DNA of 39,900 nt from WGAB01 sp964406105 (GTDB lineage: Bacteria; Hydrothermota; Hydrothermia; WGAB01): the NCBI GenBank assembly GCA_964406105.1, contig CAYOQK010000048.1, forward strand, positions 1-39,900, read 5' to 3'. A program made the translations under genes and the position numbers. The number at the start of each line of letters is the position of its first letter. Position 1 is the first letter of the stretch. The notes below the pieces were generated by a model. The model was given only the letters and a program-made list of their open reading frames with translations. It had not been told where the DNA came from and did no database searches. This document shows positions 7,201 through 14,105 of the stretch, piece by piece.

Positions 7201-10070
7201 ACCCCAACGCACCGGGCCTGGAGTACGTAAACCCGCAGACGGGCTGGAAGTACTACCGCATTCCCCTGCGAGACCCCGAGTTTTACCGTCAGGTGGGTGA
7301 TGAGGCCACCTGGGAAAACATCCGTTACGCCCGGCTTTGGGTGTCGGATTTTCAACGCACCGACACCCTGCTCATCGCCCGAATGGAGATCACCGGCAGC
7401 AAATGGCTGGGTCGCGGGATCCACAGCGGTGATCCCAACAATCCGGTGCAGCCCCTGGAACGGCTCACCGTGTCCACGGTAGGCATCCTGGAAACCCCGG
7501 AGTACACGCCGCCCCCTGGCATCCAGCTCTACCGGGATCCCGCCACCGGCCAACTGGAAAACGAGCACTCCCTGGCACTGGTGGTGGAAAACCTTTTGCC
7601 GGGCCATTGGGCCTATGCTGAACGTGCCCTGTTCCGGCAACAGGATTTCTTGGATTACCGCACCCTGCGGTTCTGGGTGCGGCCCCGGCCGGGCAGCGCG
7701 TTACCGTATCCCACGGTGTTCATCCGGGTGGGGTTGGACAGCACCAACTTTTACGAGTACCGTTTCAAACTCTTCTCCGCAGATTGGCAAGAGGTGGTTG
7801 TGCCCCTGGATTCCCTCACCCAGTTCAAAAAGCAGATCATGGACACCGCCGAGGCCCCGCCTTCACACCTGGTTACCAACGGTCGGTTTGGCTTTCGGGG
7901 CACGCCGTCCCTGTCTAACATTCGGATGTACCAAGTGGGCATCTTGAACGACCTGGCCACCCGAATCCATGCAGAGGTGTGGTTTGACGAACTTCGGCTG
8001 GCGGATCCCTTCAACGGTGGAGGCCTGGCCTTTGACAGTCGGTTCCAGCTGGACCTCAGCGATCTGGCCCGGATCACCTTGAACTTCACCCGGCAGGAGC
8101 CCAACTTCCGCCCCCCAGGGCAACAGCAACGGGCCCGCAAAGACCTCACCCATTACCTGTTTCAATCCACCGTGAACCTGAACCGATGGATGCCCCAATC
8201 GTGGGGGATCAGTTTGCCCTTGCGATACACCGCCGAGCGCAAGGACGAATTGCCTGTGTATCAACCCAACAGCGACGTACGGCTCCGCCCGGGCCAACGG
8301 GCCCAGGAGGCCTCCCGCTTCCGCAAAGAGAGCTACTCCCTTACCTTTCAAAAGAGCGGAGGACAACACTGGTTCCCCCGGCTGTTCCTGGATCCCTTCT
8401 ATTTCCAGTACAGCCACGAGTTCCAACGGTCCCGCTCTCCGGACCAGCACAGGTACTTCCTCAAGGACCTGGTGACCGCTCGGTACACCTACAATCCCTC
8501 CTTGCCCCCGTTGCATCTCTTCGGCCAGGAGATTCGCTACTTCTTCAGCCAGATCCTGTGGGAAAGCAAGTACCTCCACAGGATCCAACGGGACTCCACC
8601 CTCAGTACCCAGACCCTCACCGAGACCCGGGCCCATAATCTGGAAAACCGCCTCTCGCTCTCCATGAATCCCCTAAGGAACCTTCAGGTTTCCTACAGTT
8701 TGGAGGCCGTCAACGACCGCACACTGCCATCAGGCTCGGTGTTTGGCAAGGAGGTGCAACGATCGGAAGACCTGTCGCTGAGCTACAGCCTTTCGCTGCT
8801 GGACCTGATCTCTCCAAGCCTTTCGTGGCAAGCGGGATACAGGGAGGACCGAGGGCCTGAGATCCAGATTGACACCCTGGGCCGAGAGATCCGGAATGTA
8901 TCCCAAAACAACCGTCTGTCCGTCAATGTCACCTTGGATCCTCCCCGGTTTGGGCGGCGTTTGCGGTCGCTGTGGCAGTCCCTTCGGGAGGTTTGGGAAA
9001 CCCGTCGTTCTCGGCCCACTCCAGGGGATACAGCGGCGACCGACACGCTGAAGCCCCCAAAGGCAGGCACGGCACCGCCCCCTGACACGGCCTCCCCTCA
9101 AGCCGAGCCAACCGACACCCTTCCCCCTGCCCAAAAACGCGGGTTCTCCCTACCTTGGCGTCCGGTGATCCGGTGGACTGGTCAGCTCCTGCGAGGGTTC
9201 CTCTCCCCCCAAAACCTCAGTTGGAGCCTTACCGAAAACCGCCAGCTGTACAGTGTTCTGGGACGGCCCGAGCGGGCTTATCGCTGGGGCTTCCAGGTGG
9301 ATCCAGGGGTTCCCTATCTGGACTCTGCTCGGTCCAGCCGCAACCGGAACCTGGCCCTTACCCAGAGCAGCAGCATGTCGCTTTCCCTCTTTACCGTGAG
9401 CTACAACACCGCCTACAACCTTACCCAAAACTACACGTACCAGCGGGACTTCTACACCGCCACCTACACCCTCCCCAGCGTGACGTTGAGTTTCCCCACG
9501 GTGTACCAGTGGTTTCCCTTTATCCGGCGGATTGCCACGTCGGCCAACCTCAGTCTGAATTACACCCACACCCTCTCCCAGCAGGGGGATATTGGGGGAG
9601 CCCTCACCCAGAAGGATCAGTCTGAACAGCTCTCGCCGACGGTAACCCTACAGCTCAAAGGGGGCACCCAAACCACCCTTTCCTACAACCGGCGATGGCA
9701 AAAGACAGAAACCCTGCAGCAGTACGGAGCCGGTACCCAGAGTTCCCTTTCCTCCGAGTTCTCGCTTCAGATCAACCACACCCTTCGGAAACCTGGTGGG
9801 ATTCGGCTGCCCTTTGGCCGGGGGGTGCTCAAGTTGCGGAGCGAGATCACCAACCGGCTGGAGCTCCGATACAACGACACTCAGCAGATCAACTTTGGCG
9901 TGGTCCAGAGCGACCAGGCTACCTTTACCCTCAGCCTGTCGTCGCAGTATAACTTCTCGCGGAACATCACGGGGCGGGCCCAGTTCAACCTGCGGAACGT
10001 CAAGGACCGAAAAACCGAGCTGACCACCCGAGAATGGAACTTCGGCCTGAGCGCTACCTTCAAGTTCTAA
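4299..10070 (+). CDS. sprA: SprA-like giant outer-membrane protein (T9SS translocon)
   Basis: SprA is the very large outer-membrane beta-barrel through which type IX cargo leaves the cell. From GTG 4299 the product has 1923 residues. This start is preferred because AGG lies 6 nt upstream and it gives a clean signal peptide (MKTRIWPILLSLTLGWVRVEA). An in-frame GTG at 4284 would add 5 residues. Supporting features are the YLDDMEGN motif near residue 715, where SprA proteins have a conserved D-D-x-E-G segment, long arrays of alternating beta-strand sequence throughout, and a C terminus ending in aromatic FKF, as barrels do. It is shorter than Flavobacterium SprA (roughly 2400 residues). A Pro/Thr/Ala-rich linker at about 1571-1614 interrupts the strand-rich part. 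The next gene overlaps its 3' end. Family assignment is strong; which loops are lost is unknown. Confidence 0.88.
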   Translation: MKTRIWPILLSLTLGWVRVEAGVYADLEERVLSAIGVRDTLYEDLALGVMIHGRTYRGLLVDTLQVLSPEAYQEQRLQETIQDLVRQAFSESLRVASERAGAGLIPDIEIPMKLPAQIGFLGQGGRLRIEGQQEITLGMRQTRILGLPETEGARGSGIPNLEMDQRLKVELTGTVGEKIHVLVDHDSQRENKMKNTIKLTYRGEEDDIIQLIETGDTDFNVPGISTGLSGHRKGLFGVKFAGQLGPVEFQTVLARERAEQETKKISPNAEVRVDTLYARDYVGYRFFWLGDTAHIARGVNNQPLLEVFLDDGNSANNQNALPGLAVFYDLYAHRPDSFYTEPGLFTYLQLGIDYDFYTLGGANVLMFKNPLDPRQHLVGVRYITASGDTVGNFGDTTYLFLKMLKPKGYRDTLSLYPQRPTTGDTAELIYYAQSVLWSMMLKNVYYVGTGVTPTSIQIYHLGSDNRVLPTDANGKTFLELLGLDTNGDNKVDVQRVLDLNNGYLVFPMPYPFASDALTEPDEAMYRSPVSSLQGNEGTTYFITVETTSRSSVVNLGAAPIVEGSEVVRWRGQTLRKGVDYTIDYETGILTILNQEVLNDPTASLEITFDYSPFISQSQKSLIASYFQTNWSQNFQLQGNLMYRSVSTLDRRPQLGAVPTRDFTSSLGWNLNQPLGFLDQWLHRIPLLSVSQNSRLSWSGSVQRNYSVLSTLGYAYLDDMEGNRQSQDIPIARTRWIYGSIPTDPDNPVYDTTNYARRIIWATPQDLVRKGDVFPNARPEEADDPQEVLFLVVEPLQPVPEHSWASLNHLLASAGVNLSTYDYLEIYVKGDGMKLHLDLGYKIPERSVWRNAAGAIRGITDYDTLVIIQGSDTTYQLVPKVHNEDRDGDNRVSPSEDVGLDLVPGDDDQWHPGSADDGNDDYHYVPGSRDYSRINGTEGNRRLDTDDLDKNGTLETKNAYFTFTIDLDDPNAPGLEYVNPQTGWKYYRIPLRDPEFYRQVGDEATWENIRYARLWVSDFQRTDTLLIARMEITGSKWLGRGIHSGDPNNPVQPLERLTVSTVGILETPEYTPPPGIQLYRDPATGQLENEHSLALVVENLLPGHWAYAERALFRQQDFLDYRTLRFWVRPRPGSALPYPTVFIRVGLDSTNFYEYRFKLFSADWQEVVVPLDSLTQFKKQIMDTAEAPPSHLVTNGRFGFRGTPSLSNIRMYQVGILNDLATRIHAEVWFDELRLADPFNGGGLAFDSRFQLDLSDLARITLNFTRQEPNFRPPGQQQRARKDLTHYLFQSTVNLNRWMPQSWGISLPLRYTAERKDELPVYQPNSDVRLRPGQRAQEASRFRKESYSLTFQKSGGQHWFPRLFLDPFYFQYSHEFQRSRSPDQHRYFLKDLVTARYTYNPSLPPLHLFGQEIRYFFSQILWESKYLHRIQRDSTLSTQTLTETRAHNLENRLSLSMNPLRNLQVSYSLEAVNDRTLPSGSVFGKEVQRSEDLSLSYSLSLLDLISPSLSWQAGYREDRGPEIQIDTLGREIRNVSQNNRLSVNVTLDPPRFGRRLRSLWQSLREVWETRRSRPTPGDTAATDTLKPPKAGTAPPPDTASPQAEPTDTLPPAQKRGFSLPWRPVIRWTGQLLRGFLSPQNLSWSLTENRQLYSVLGRPERAYRWGFQVDPGVPYLDSARSSRNRNLALTQSSSMSLSLFTVSYNTAYNLTQNYTYQRDFYTATYTLPSVTLSFPTVYQWFPFIRRIATSANLSLNYTHTLSQQGDIGGALTQKDQSEQLSPTVTLQLKGGTQTTLSYNRRWQKTETLQQYGAGTQSSLSSEFSLQINHTLRKPGGIRLPFGRGVLKLRSEITNRLELRYNDTQQINFGVVQSDQATFTLSLSSQYNFSRNITGRAQFNLRNVKDRKTELTTREWNFGLSATFKF

Positions 10071-10462
10071 GGGCGCACCTCACCCTCACCCCACGGGAGC
10101 GACGGGTGCTGCTCTTCGTGCTGGTGTCCCTGGCGACGGGCACCGCACTCCGGTGGCTCGGCTGGCTACAGCCCTTGCCTCAGGCCCCTATGACCCACGA
10201 GCCCTCCCACACCCAGAATACGGCAGGAGTTTCCGCAGGCTCTATGGTACCCCCAGAGGCTCACCCTAAGGTGGCCTTGAACCAGGCGGATTTCACCGAA
10301 CTCTTAAGCCTCCCGGGGATCGGGCCACACCGGGCCCGCAACCTCCTGGAGTATCGGCGGCGGCATGGACCTTTTCGGGAATGGAACGACTTGCTGGCCG
10401 TGCCTGGGATCGGTCCGAAAACCCTGGAGAGGATCCGTCCCTATGCCACCTTAGACCCCTAA
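10034..10462 (+). CDS. Membrane-anchored ComEA-like helix-hairpin-helix protein
   Basis: The 142-residue product has a basic RERR followed by one transmembrane helix (about 25-44), a Pro/Ser/Thr linker and a C-terminal double helix-hairpin-helix (about 80-140). The latter carries two matching turns, LPGIGPHRA and VPGIGPKTL. This is the DNA-binding module of ComEA, which holds double-stranded DNA at the cell surface during uptake. The ATG at 10034 overlaps sprA by 37 nt. An in-frame GTG at 10106 has GGGAG 6 nt upstream and is a real alternative, but it would drop the basic residues before the helix. It probably shares the sprA transcript. Other competence genes are not visible, so a role in DNA uptake is inference. 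Confidence 0.83.
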   Translation: MELRPERYLQVLRAHLTLTPRERRVLLFVLVSLATGTALRWLGWLQPLPQAPMTHEPSHTQNTAGVSAGSMVPPEAHPKVALNQADFTELLSLPGIGPHRARNLLEYRRRHGPFREWNDLLAVPGIGPKTLERIRPYATLDP

Positions 10463-11037
10463 GACGGAGGAGCAGGTGGCAAGCGCAGGGTACGAACCTC
10501 CCCGTTGTTCATCCTTTGGGCGAAGAAAACCTGCGGCTGATCCACGGGTTCCACCAGCAGGTGGTGAAACACCAGGTTGAGGAGCCGGTGACCGATGATC
10601 ACCGCATGGTCCAGGCAGGGCCACCAATCCTGGAGAAACTGACGAACCCGACCCTCCGCATCACGGGCACTTTCGCCTCCGGGCGGCCGGGCGTCATAGG
10701 GGCGGCGTTCCCACTCCTGAAAGAACTCGGGGAACTGCACCCGAGCGATATCCACCAAATACCCGTCCAGTTCGCCCCGATGCACTTCACGGAGCCGGTG
10801 GTCAATCACCAGGGGGAGCCCCAGAATCTGGCTAACCACCTCACCCGTTTGTCGCGAGCGCTGAAGATCGGAAACGAACACTCGGCGAGGGCGCAAAGGG
10901 CGGAGGGTTTCCGCCAGGGCTTGCGCCTGGCGGAAACCCTCCGCATTTAAGGGAACATCGGTCCAGCCCTGAATCCGACGCTCTCGGTTCCAATCGGTTT
11001 CGCCGTGCCGGGCCAGGAACAACAACCTATCGGACAT
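10459..11037 (-). CDS. Histidine phosphatase (phosphoglycerate mutase-like)
   Basis: This is a small cytoplasmic member of the histidine phosphatase superfamily. It has the catalytic LARHGETDWN motif (His11 from the ATG at 11037), the acid-base glutamate in the HRGELDG segment and a second histidine in IIGHR. At 192 residues it has the usual length for cobC/gpmB-like phosphatases. The substrate cannot be read from sequence: candidates include alpha-ribazole phosphate, sugar phosphates or phosphoserine. An in-frame TTG 6 nt upstream is a weaker start. The start lies inside the last codons of the upstream carboxypeptidase gene, suggesting coupled translation. Its stop overlaps the stop of the convergent ComEA-like gene. 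Confidence 0.9.
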   Translation of the reverse strand: MSDRLLFLARHGETDWNRERRIQGWTDVPLNAEGFRQAQALAETLRPLRPRRVFVSDLQRSRQTGEVVSQILGLPLVIDHRLREVHRGELDGYLVDIARVQFPEFFQEWERRPYDARPPGGESARDAEGRVRQFLQDWWPCLDHAVIIGHRLLNLVFHHLLVEPVDQPQVFFAQRMNNGEVRTLRLPPAPPS

Positions 11038-13309
11038 GCACAAACCGCAAAGCAGTGGATCCCACAGGGGTTTGGAGCCGTGCCAAATACACTCCAGGCC
11101 GCAGGGAAGTCGGCAGTGAAACCTGGATCCATCGGCCCGCCTCCGGTACCCCTCGGAACAGCTGGGTGATCCGACGCCCGGTCACATCAAACAGGGAGAG
11201 CTCCGCAGGAGTAGAAGCCGGCACCAGGAACCGCAGACCATCGGCCCAGGCCTGGATTCGGATTCCTGGTACAGCGGGGGTGGAGGGGGCCTCGTGCACC
11301 GCCTCAGGGTTCAAACTGGCCAGCACGGCAATGTCGTCCACGTACCAACCGTCGTAGGTGATGGAGTAATCCGAAGTGAACAGGAACCGAACCCACAGGG
11401 GACCTCCCACAAAGCCCGAGATGTCCAAGGTTTCCGGCTGCCAGGTGGAGGCACCGTGGCCCGTGTAACTCTTGAGCGTAGTCCAATGGGTGCCATCCGT
11501 GGACACCTGCACGTAGCCATAGTCATAGTCGGGCTCAATGTCGTAGTGGTGCCAAAAGGTCAGATAGGCGGCCAGGGCTGGGGAAAGATCCAGGGGTTGG
11601 GCCAAGACCAAGGCGGTGTTCACGTCGTTGGCATAGGTGCCGTTGGGAGAGTCTGCTGCACTGGTGGGTGCACTGTGGAAAGACGTGTTGGTAAGACCCC
11701 ACGAGGTGGATCCGCTCCCCTCCACTATCCAGTGGTCCAGGGTGCTCAAGGAATCCTGGAACATCACCACAGGGTCGCCCACCAGCAACGTAAGGGGCAC
11801 ACTGCGGTTGAAGGTTTGACCGTCCGAAAGATGCAGGGTTAAGGGCAAGGCGGTGCCGCTGGTCACCTCGGGCGAAATGACCACCTGGTAAGGCTGATCG
11901 CTGTTCTGGACTGCGGGGGAGGGCAGGGGATCCAAGGTGCCGAAGGTGGCCGAATCGTTGAGGATCTGCAAGAACGCAGGCTCCAGGGAAGAACTCAAGG
12001 TGCCTGTTAGGCCGCTTAGGGGGCCTGCGGGCGAAATGTTCTGCAGGGCAACCACCAAAAAGGCCGTGTCGCCCGGATCTAAACGGTCATCACCGCTCTG
12101 GTCCAACACCTGAACCTCTACCAGCTCGGCATAGGGGCCCGCGGCCTTGAGGACGTATAGGTTCATGGGCAGGTTCTCGTTGAACTGCTCCTGAATGGTG
12201 GCCTCATCCGGTTGCCAGAAGCTCTCGCCCACCTCCGGCGTAAAGGCCAACACCTTCGGCTTTTCGGTTTGCTCCCCGTACATCCAGTCAATGGCCACAC
12301 CGTTGGCGGTATAAAGCACCTCCCAAGGCGTAGCCGGCTCGTAGCCGCTGGCCGCGGTCATGTACTGGGCCATGGCCTCGTAGATCTCTTGGTCCGGTGT
12401 GTAGTACTCGTCGTACCCCCAGGGGTAAAGCAGGAGATTGGAGTAGGAGTGGTAGTTCAAGGCGATCACGGGCTGAATGGAATCCACCAACCATCGGATG
12501 GCCTGGTTCTCGGGCTCTGAGAAGGGAGCAGGGCCGCGATACGTTTGGGAGCTGGGGTCCGGACTGGAGCCGATGTCGTCGTATCCCCACTGATATGCGT
12601 AGTTTCGGTTTGGATCTACGCCATCATAGGACTCCTCAAAGGTGCCGTTGTTGTTGTTGTCGCGTTTGTTTTTCCGCCACCAGCCCCCGGACTGAGGGGT
12701 TTCGTTGTAGGTGTAGCCATCGGGATTGAGCACGGGCAGGATCCAAAGGATCCGATGGTCCAGGAGCCAGGTGATCTCTGGATCTGAACCGTACCGTTCC
12801 AGCAGGTACCGGGCGAAGTCCACGATGATATTGCAACCGATGGGTTCTCGGGCGTGGTGGACACCGTCCAGGAGCACGGTGGGAGCCGATTCTCCTTCAG
12901 GCACGGCGGAGATCCGCATGGCCCAGATGTCTCGGCCTTCCCAGGACTGGCCCAGGGAGATCTTGGGGCTGGTGAGGCTCGGGTACTGGTCGTGGATCTG
13001 ATCCAGGAGTTGGGTCATTTCGTCGTAGGTGTAATAGGGGCCGAAGTCCACCATCAGGCCCGATTGGATCCAGCGTTGCCAGGTGGCCTCCAGATCAGGG
13101 TCCAGCACCAGGTAGTCAAAGCCTTCCAGCACCTGGGGATCTTCTACGATGAGATCCACATAGCCCTTGGGGTGTGCTGCGGCCACATCCTGGACCCCGC
13201 GGGCCAGCAGCGCTTCCACCTGGGCCCGGGAGTCCACAAACACCCGCACATGCATTTTGGCTGCCAGGGGCACCGCCACCAGCAGCAGGAGGGGAAGGAA
13301 CCGCTTCAT
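11027..13309 (-). CDS. Secreted M14 zinc carboxypeptidase with T9SS sorting domain
   Basis: The 760-residue exopeptidase starts at ATG 13309 after AAGGAG and has a signal peptide (about 1-17). The M14 catalytic domain spans about 90-400, with zinc ligands His152 and Glu155 in HHAREP, His287 in ALNYHSYSN, the carboxylate-binding arginine in GVDPNRN (about 235) and catalytic Glu359 in FTPEVGE. All key residues are present, so it should be active. Next come a CARDB-like Ig segment, an immune-inhibitor-A/MAM-like jelly roll (about 520-670) and a final sorting domain with LFDVTGRRITQLF and RPGVYLARLQT. The domain order matches T9SS-exported peptidases. It lies 40 bp downstream of tRNA-Asp and may be read from the tRNA promoter. 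Confidence 0.93.
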   Translation of the reverse strand: MKRFLPLLLLVAVPLAAKMHVRVFVDSRAQVEALLARGVQDVAAAHPKGYVDLIVEDPQVLEGFDYLVLDPDLEATWQRWIQSGLMVDFGPYYTYDEMTQLLDQIHDQYPSLTSPKISLGQSWEGRDIWAMRISAVPEGESAPTVLLDGVHHAREPIGCNIIVDFARYLLERYGSDPEITWLLDHRILWILPVLNPDGYTYNETPQSGGWWRKNKRDNNNNGTFEESYDGVDPNRNYAYQWGYDDIGSSPDPSSQTYRGPAPFSEPENQAIRWLVDSIQPVIALNYHSYSNLLLYPWGYDEYYTPDQEIYEAMAQYMTAASGYEPATPWEVLYTANGVAIDWMYGEQTEKPKVLAFTPEVGESFWQPDEATIQEQFNENLPMNLYVLKAAGPYAELVEVQVLDQSGDDRLDPGDTAFLVVALQNISPAGPLSGLTGTLSSSLEPAFLQILNDSATFGTLDPLPSPAVQNSDQPYQVVISPEVTSGTALPLTLHLSDGQTFNRSVPLTLLVGDPVVMFQDSLSTLDHWIVEGSGSTSWGLTNTSFHSAPTSAADSPNGTYANDVNTALVLAQPLDLSPALAAYLTFWHHYDIEPDYDYGYVQVSTDGTHWTTLKSYTGHGASTWQPETLDISGFVGGPLWVRFLFTSDYSITYDGWYVDDIAVLASLNPEAVHEAPSTPAVPGIRIQAWADGLRFLVPASTPAELSLFDVTGRRITQLFRGVPEAGRWIQVSLPTSLRPGVYLARLQTPVGSTALRFVHVR

Positions 13310-13349
13310 GAGAACTCCTTTGATTGGGATGGACAGGAAAAGAATAAAG

Positions 13350-13424
13350 CGGGGCCGACGAGATTTGAACTCGCGACCTCCGGCGTGACAGGCCGGCGTT
13401 CTAACCAGGCTGAACTACGGCCCC
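13350..13424 (-). tRNA. tRNA-Asp(GTC)
   Basis: The minus strand folds into a complete cloverleaf. The acceptor stem is GGGGCCG/CGGCCCC, the D-arm GTTC...GAAC, the anticodon stem CCGGC/GCCGG with loop CTGTCAC (anticodon GTC), and the T-arm GCGAG-TTCAAAT-CTCGT. The discriminator is G, as expected for tRNA-Asp. The CCA end is not encoded. Confidence 0.97.
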
Positions 13425-13440
13425 GCTTTGGGTGATGGCT

Positions 13441-13468
13441 ATTATACAGGTTTGCGTCCCGGCTGCAA
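13441..13468 (-). promoter_or_regulatory. Promoter of tRNA-Asp
   Basis: On the minus strand TTGCAG (13463-13468) and a perfect TATAAT (13441-13446) are 16 bp apart, placing the start about 10 nt before the tRNA. It may also supply transcripts for the carboxypeptidase gene downstream. Confidence 0.7.
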
Positions 13469-13607
13469 GCCTGGGGAACCCCCTGCCTCCACAGGGTTCA
13501 TCCCCCCTTTTCCGATTTCCAGAGACCGTGGTGTTCTCCCAATCTCAGCAAGGGCTGATGTCTCAAGGGAAACCTGGAGAATCCGAGAAGAGATTGGCAA
13601 TAAAAAA

Positions 13608-13681
<74 letters not shown>

Positions 13682-13697
13682 ATGTGTTGGGTGTGTA

Positions 13698-13726
13698 TTT
13701 ATACGCCCCGTGCTGGGGAGTGTCAA
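13698..13726 (-). promoter_or_regulatory. Strong promoter of tRNA-fMet
   Basis: On the minus strand a perfect TTGACA (13721-13726) and TATAAA (13698-13703) are separated by 17 bp. The start would fall about 10 nt before the tRNA. Confidence 0.8.
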
Positions 13727-13762
13727 GGGCAAAAATGCCGCCAAAGATCCCAGGGTTCCCCC

Positions 13763-14047
13763 TCAAATGAACTCCTCCAGGGGCAAAACGAAGGTGCGAA
13801 ACCCCCGATGGGCGAACTCCTGGGACATCTGCTGAAATGCCTCGCGGTACGGGTCAAAATCGTCCACCTTCACGAAGTATACCACGTGGTATCCGGGCCA
13901 GATATGGGTGTTGAGCAAGGGCTGCGAACGGCTGCCCTTGCCCAGGGCACGCTCCAACTTGGTCCAGTGTTCCAGGCCCAGTTGCTGAAGGCGGAGTTGG
14001 ATCACATCCTCCAGGGCTGCATCAAACACCATCATCAAGAGTTTCAT
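13763..14047 (-). CDS. PII-like small protein (PG_0164-type) of the efflux operon
   Basis: The 94-residue protein starts at ATG 14047, 9 nt after AGGAGG. The segment ALGKGSRSQPLLNTHIWPG resembles the G-x-G ... G-T-H-x-W-P pattern of the PG_0164 family. These are ferredoxin-like, PII-resembling proteins that often sit beside RND pumps in Bacteroidota. PII folds sense small molecules; a regulatory role for this pump is inference from context. It follows the RND permease gene by 58 bp in the same direction and is probably the last gene of the operon. The family match is from memory of the motif, not from a search. Confidence 0.72.
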   Translation of the reverse strand: MKLLMMVFDAALEDVIQLRLQQLGLEHWTKLERALGKGSRSQPLLNTHIWPGYHVVYFVKVDDFDPYREAFQQMSQEFAHRGFRTFVLPLEEFI

Positions 14048-14105
14048 GCCACGTTGCCTCCTTTTGCTTCCAGCAGGCCCTTCCGTAAGGGGTTATCTCG
14101 GATTC

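Noticed and set aside
13427..13607. Gap between the two tRNA genes
   Set aside because: Checked for a third tRNA or other RNA fold; only the tRNA-Asp promoter and a T-run were found.
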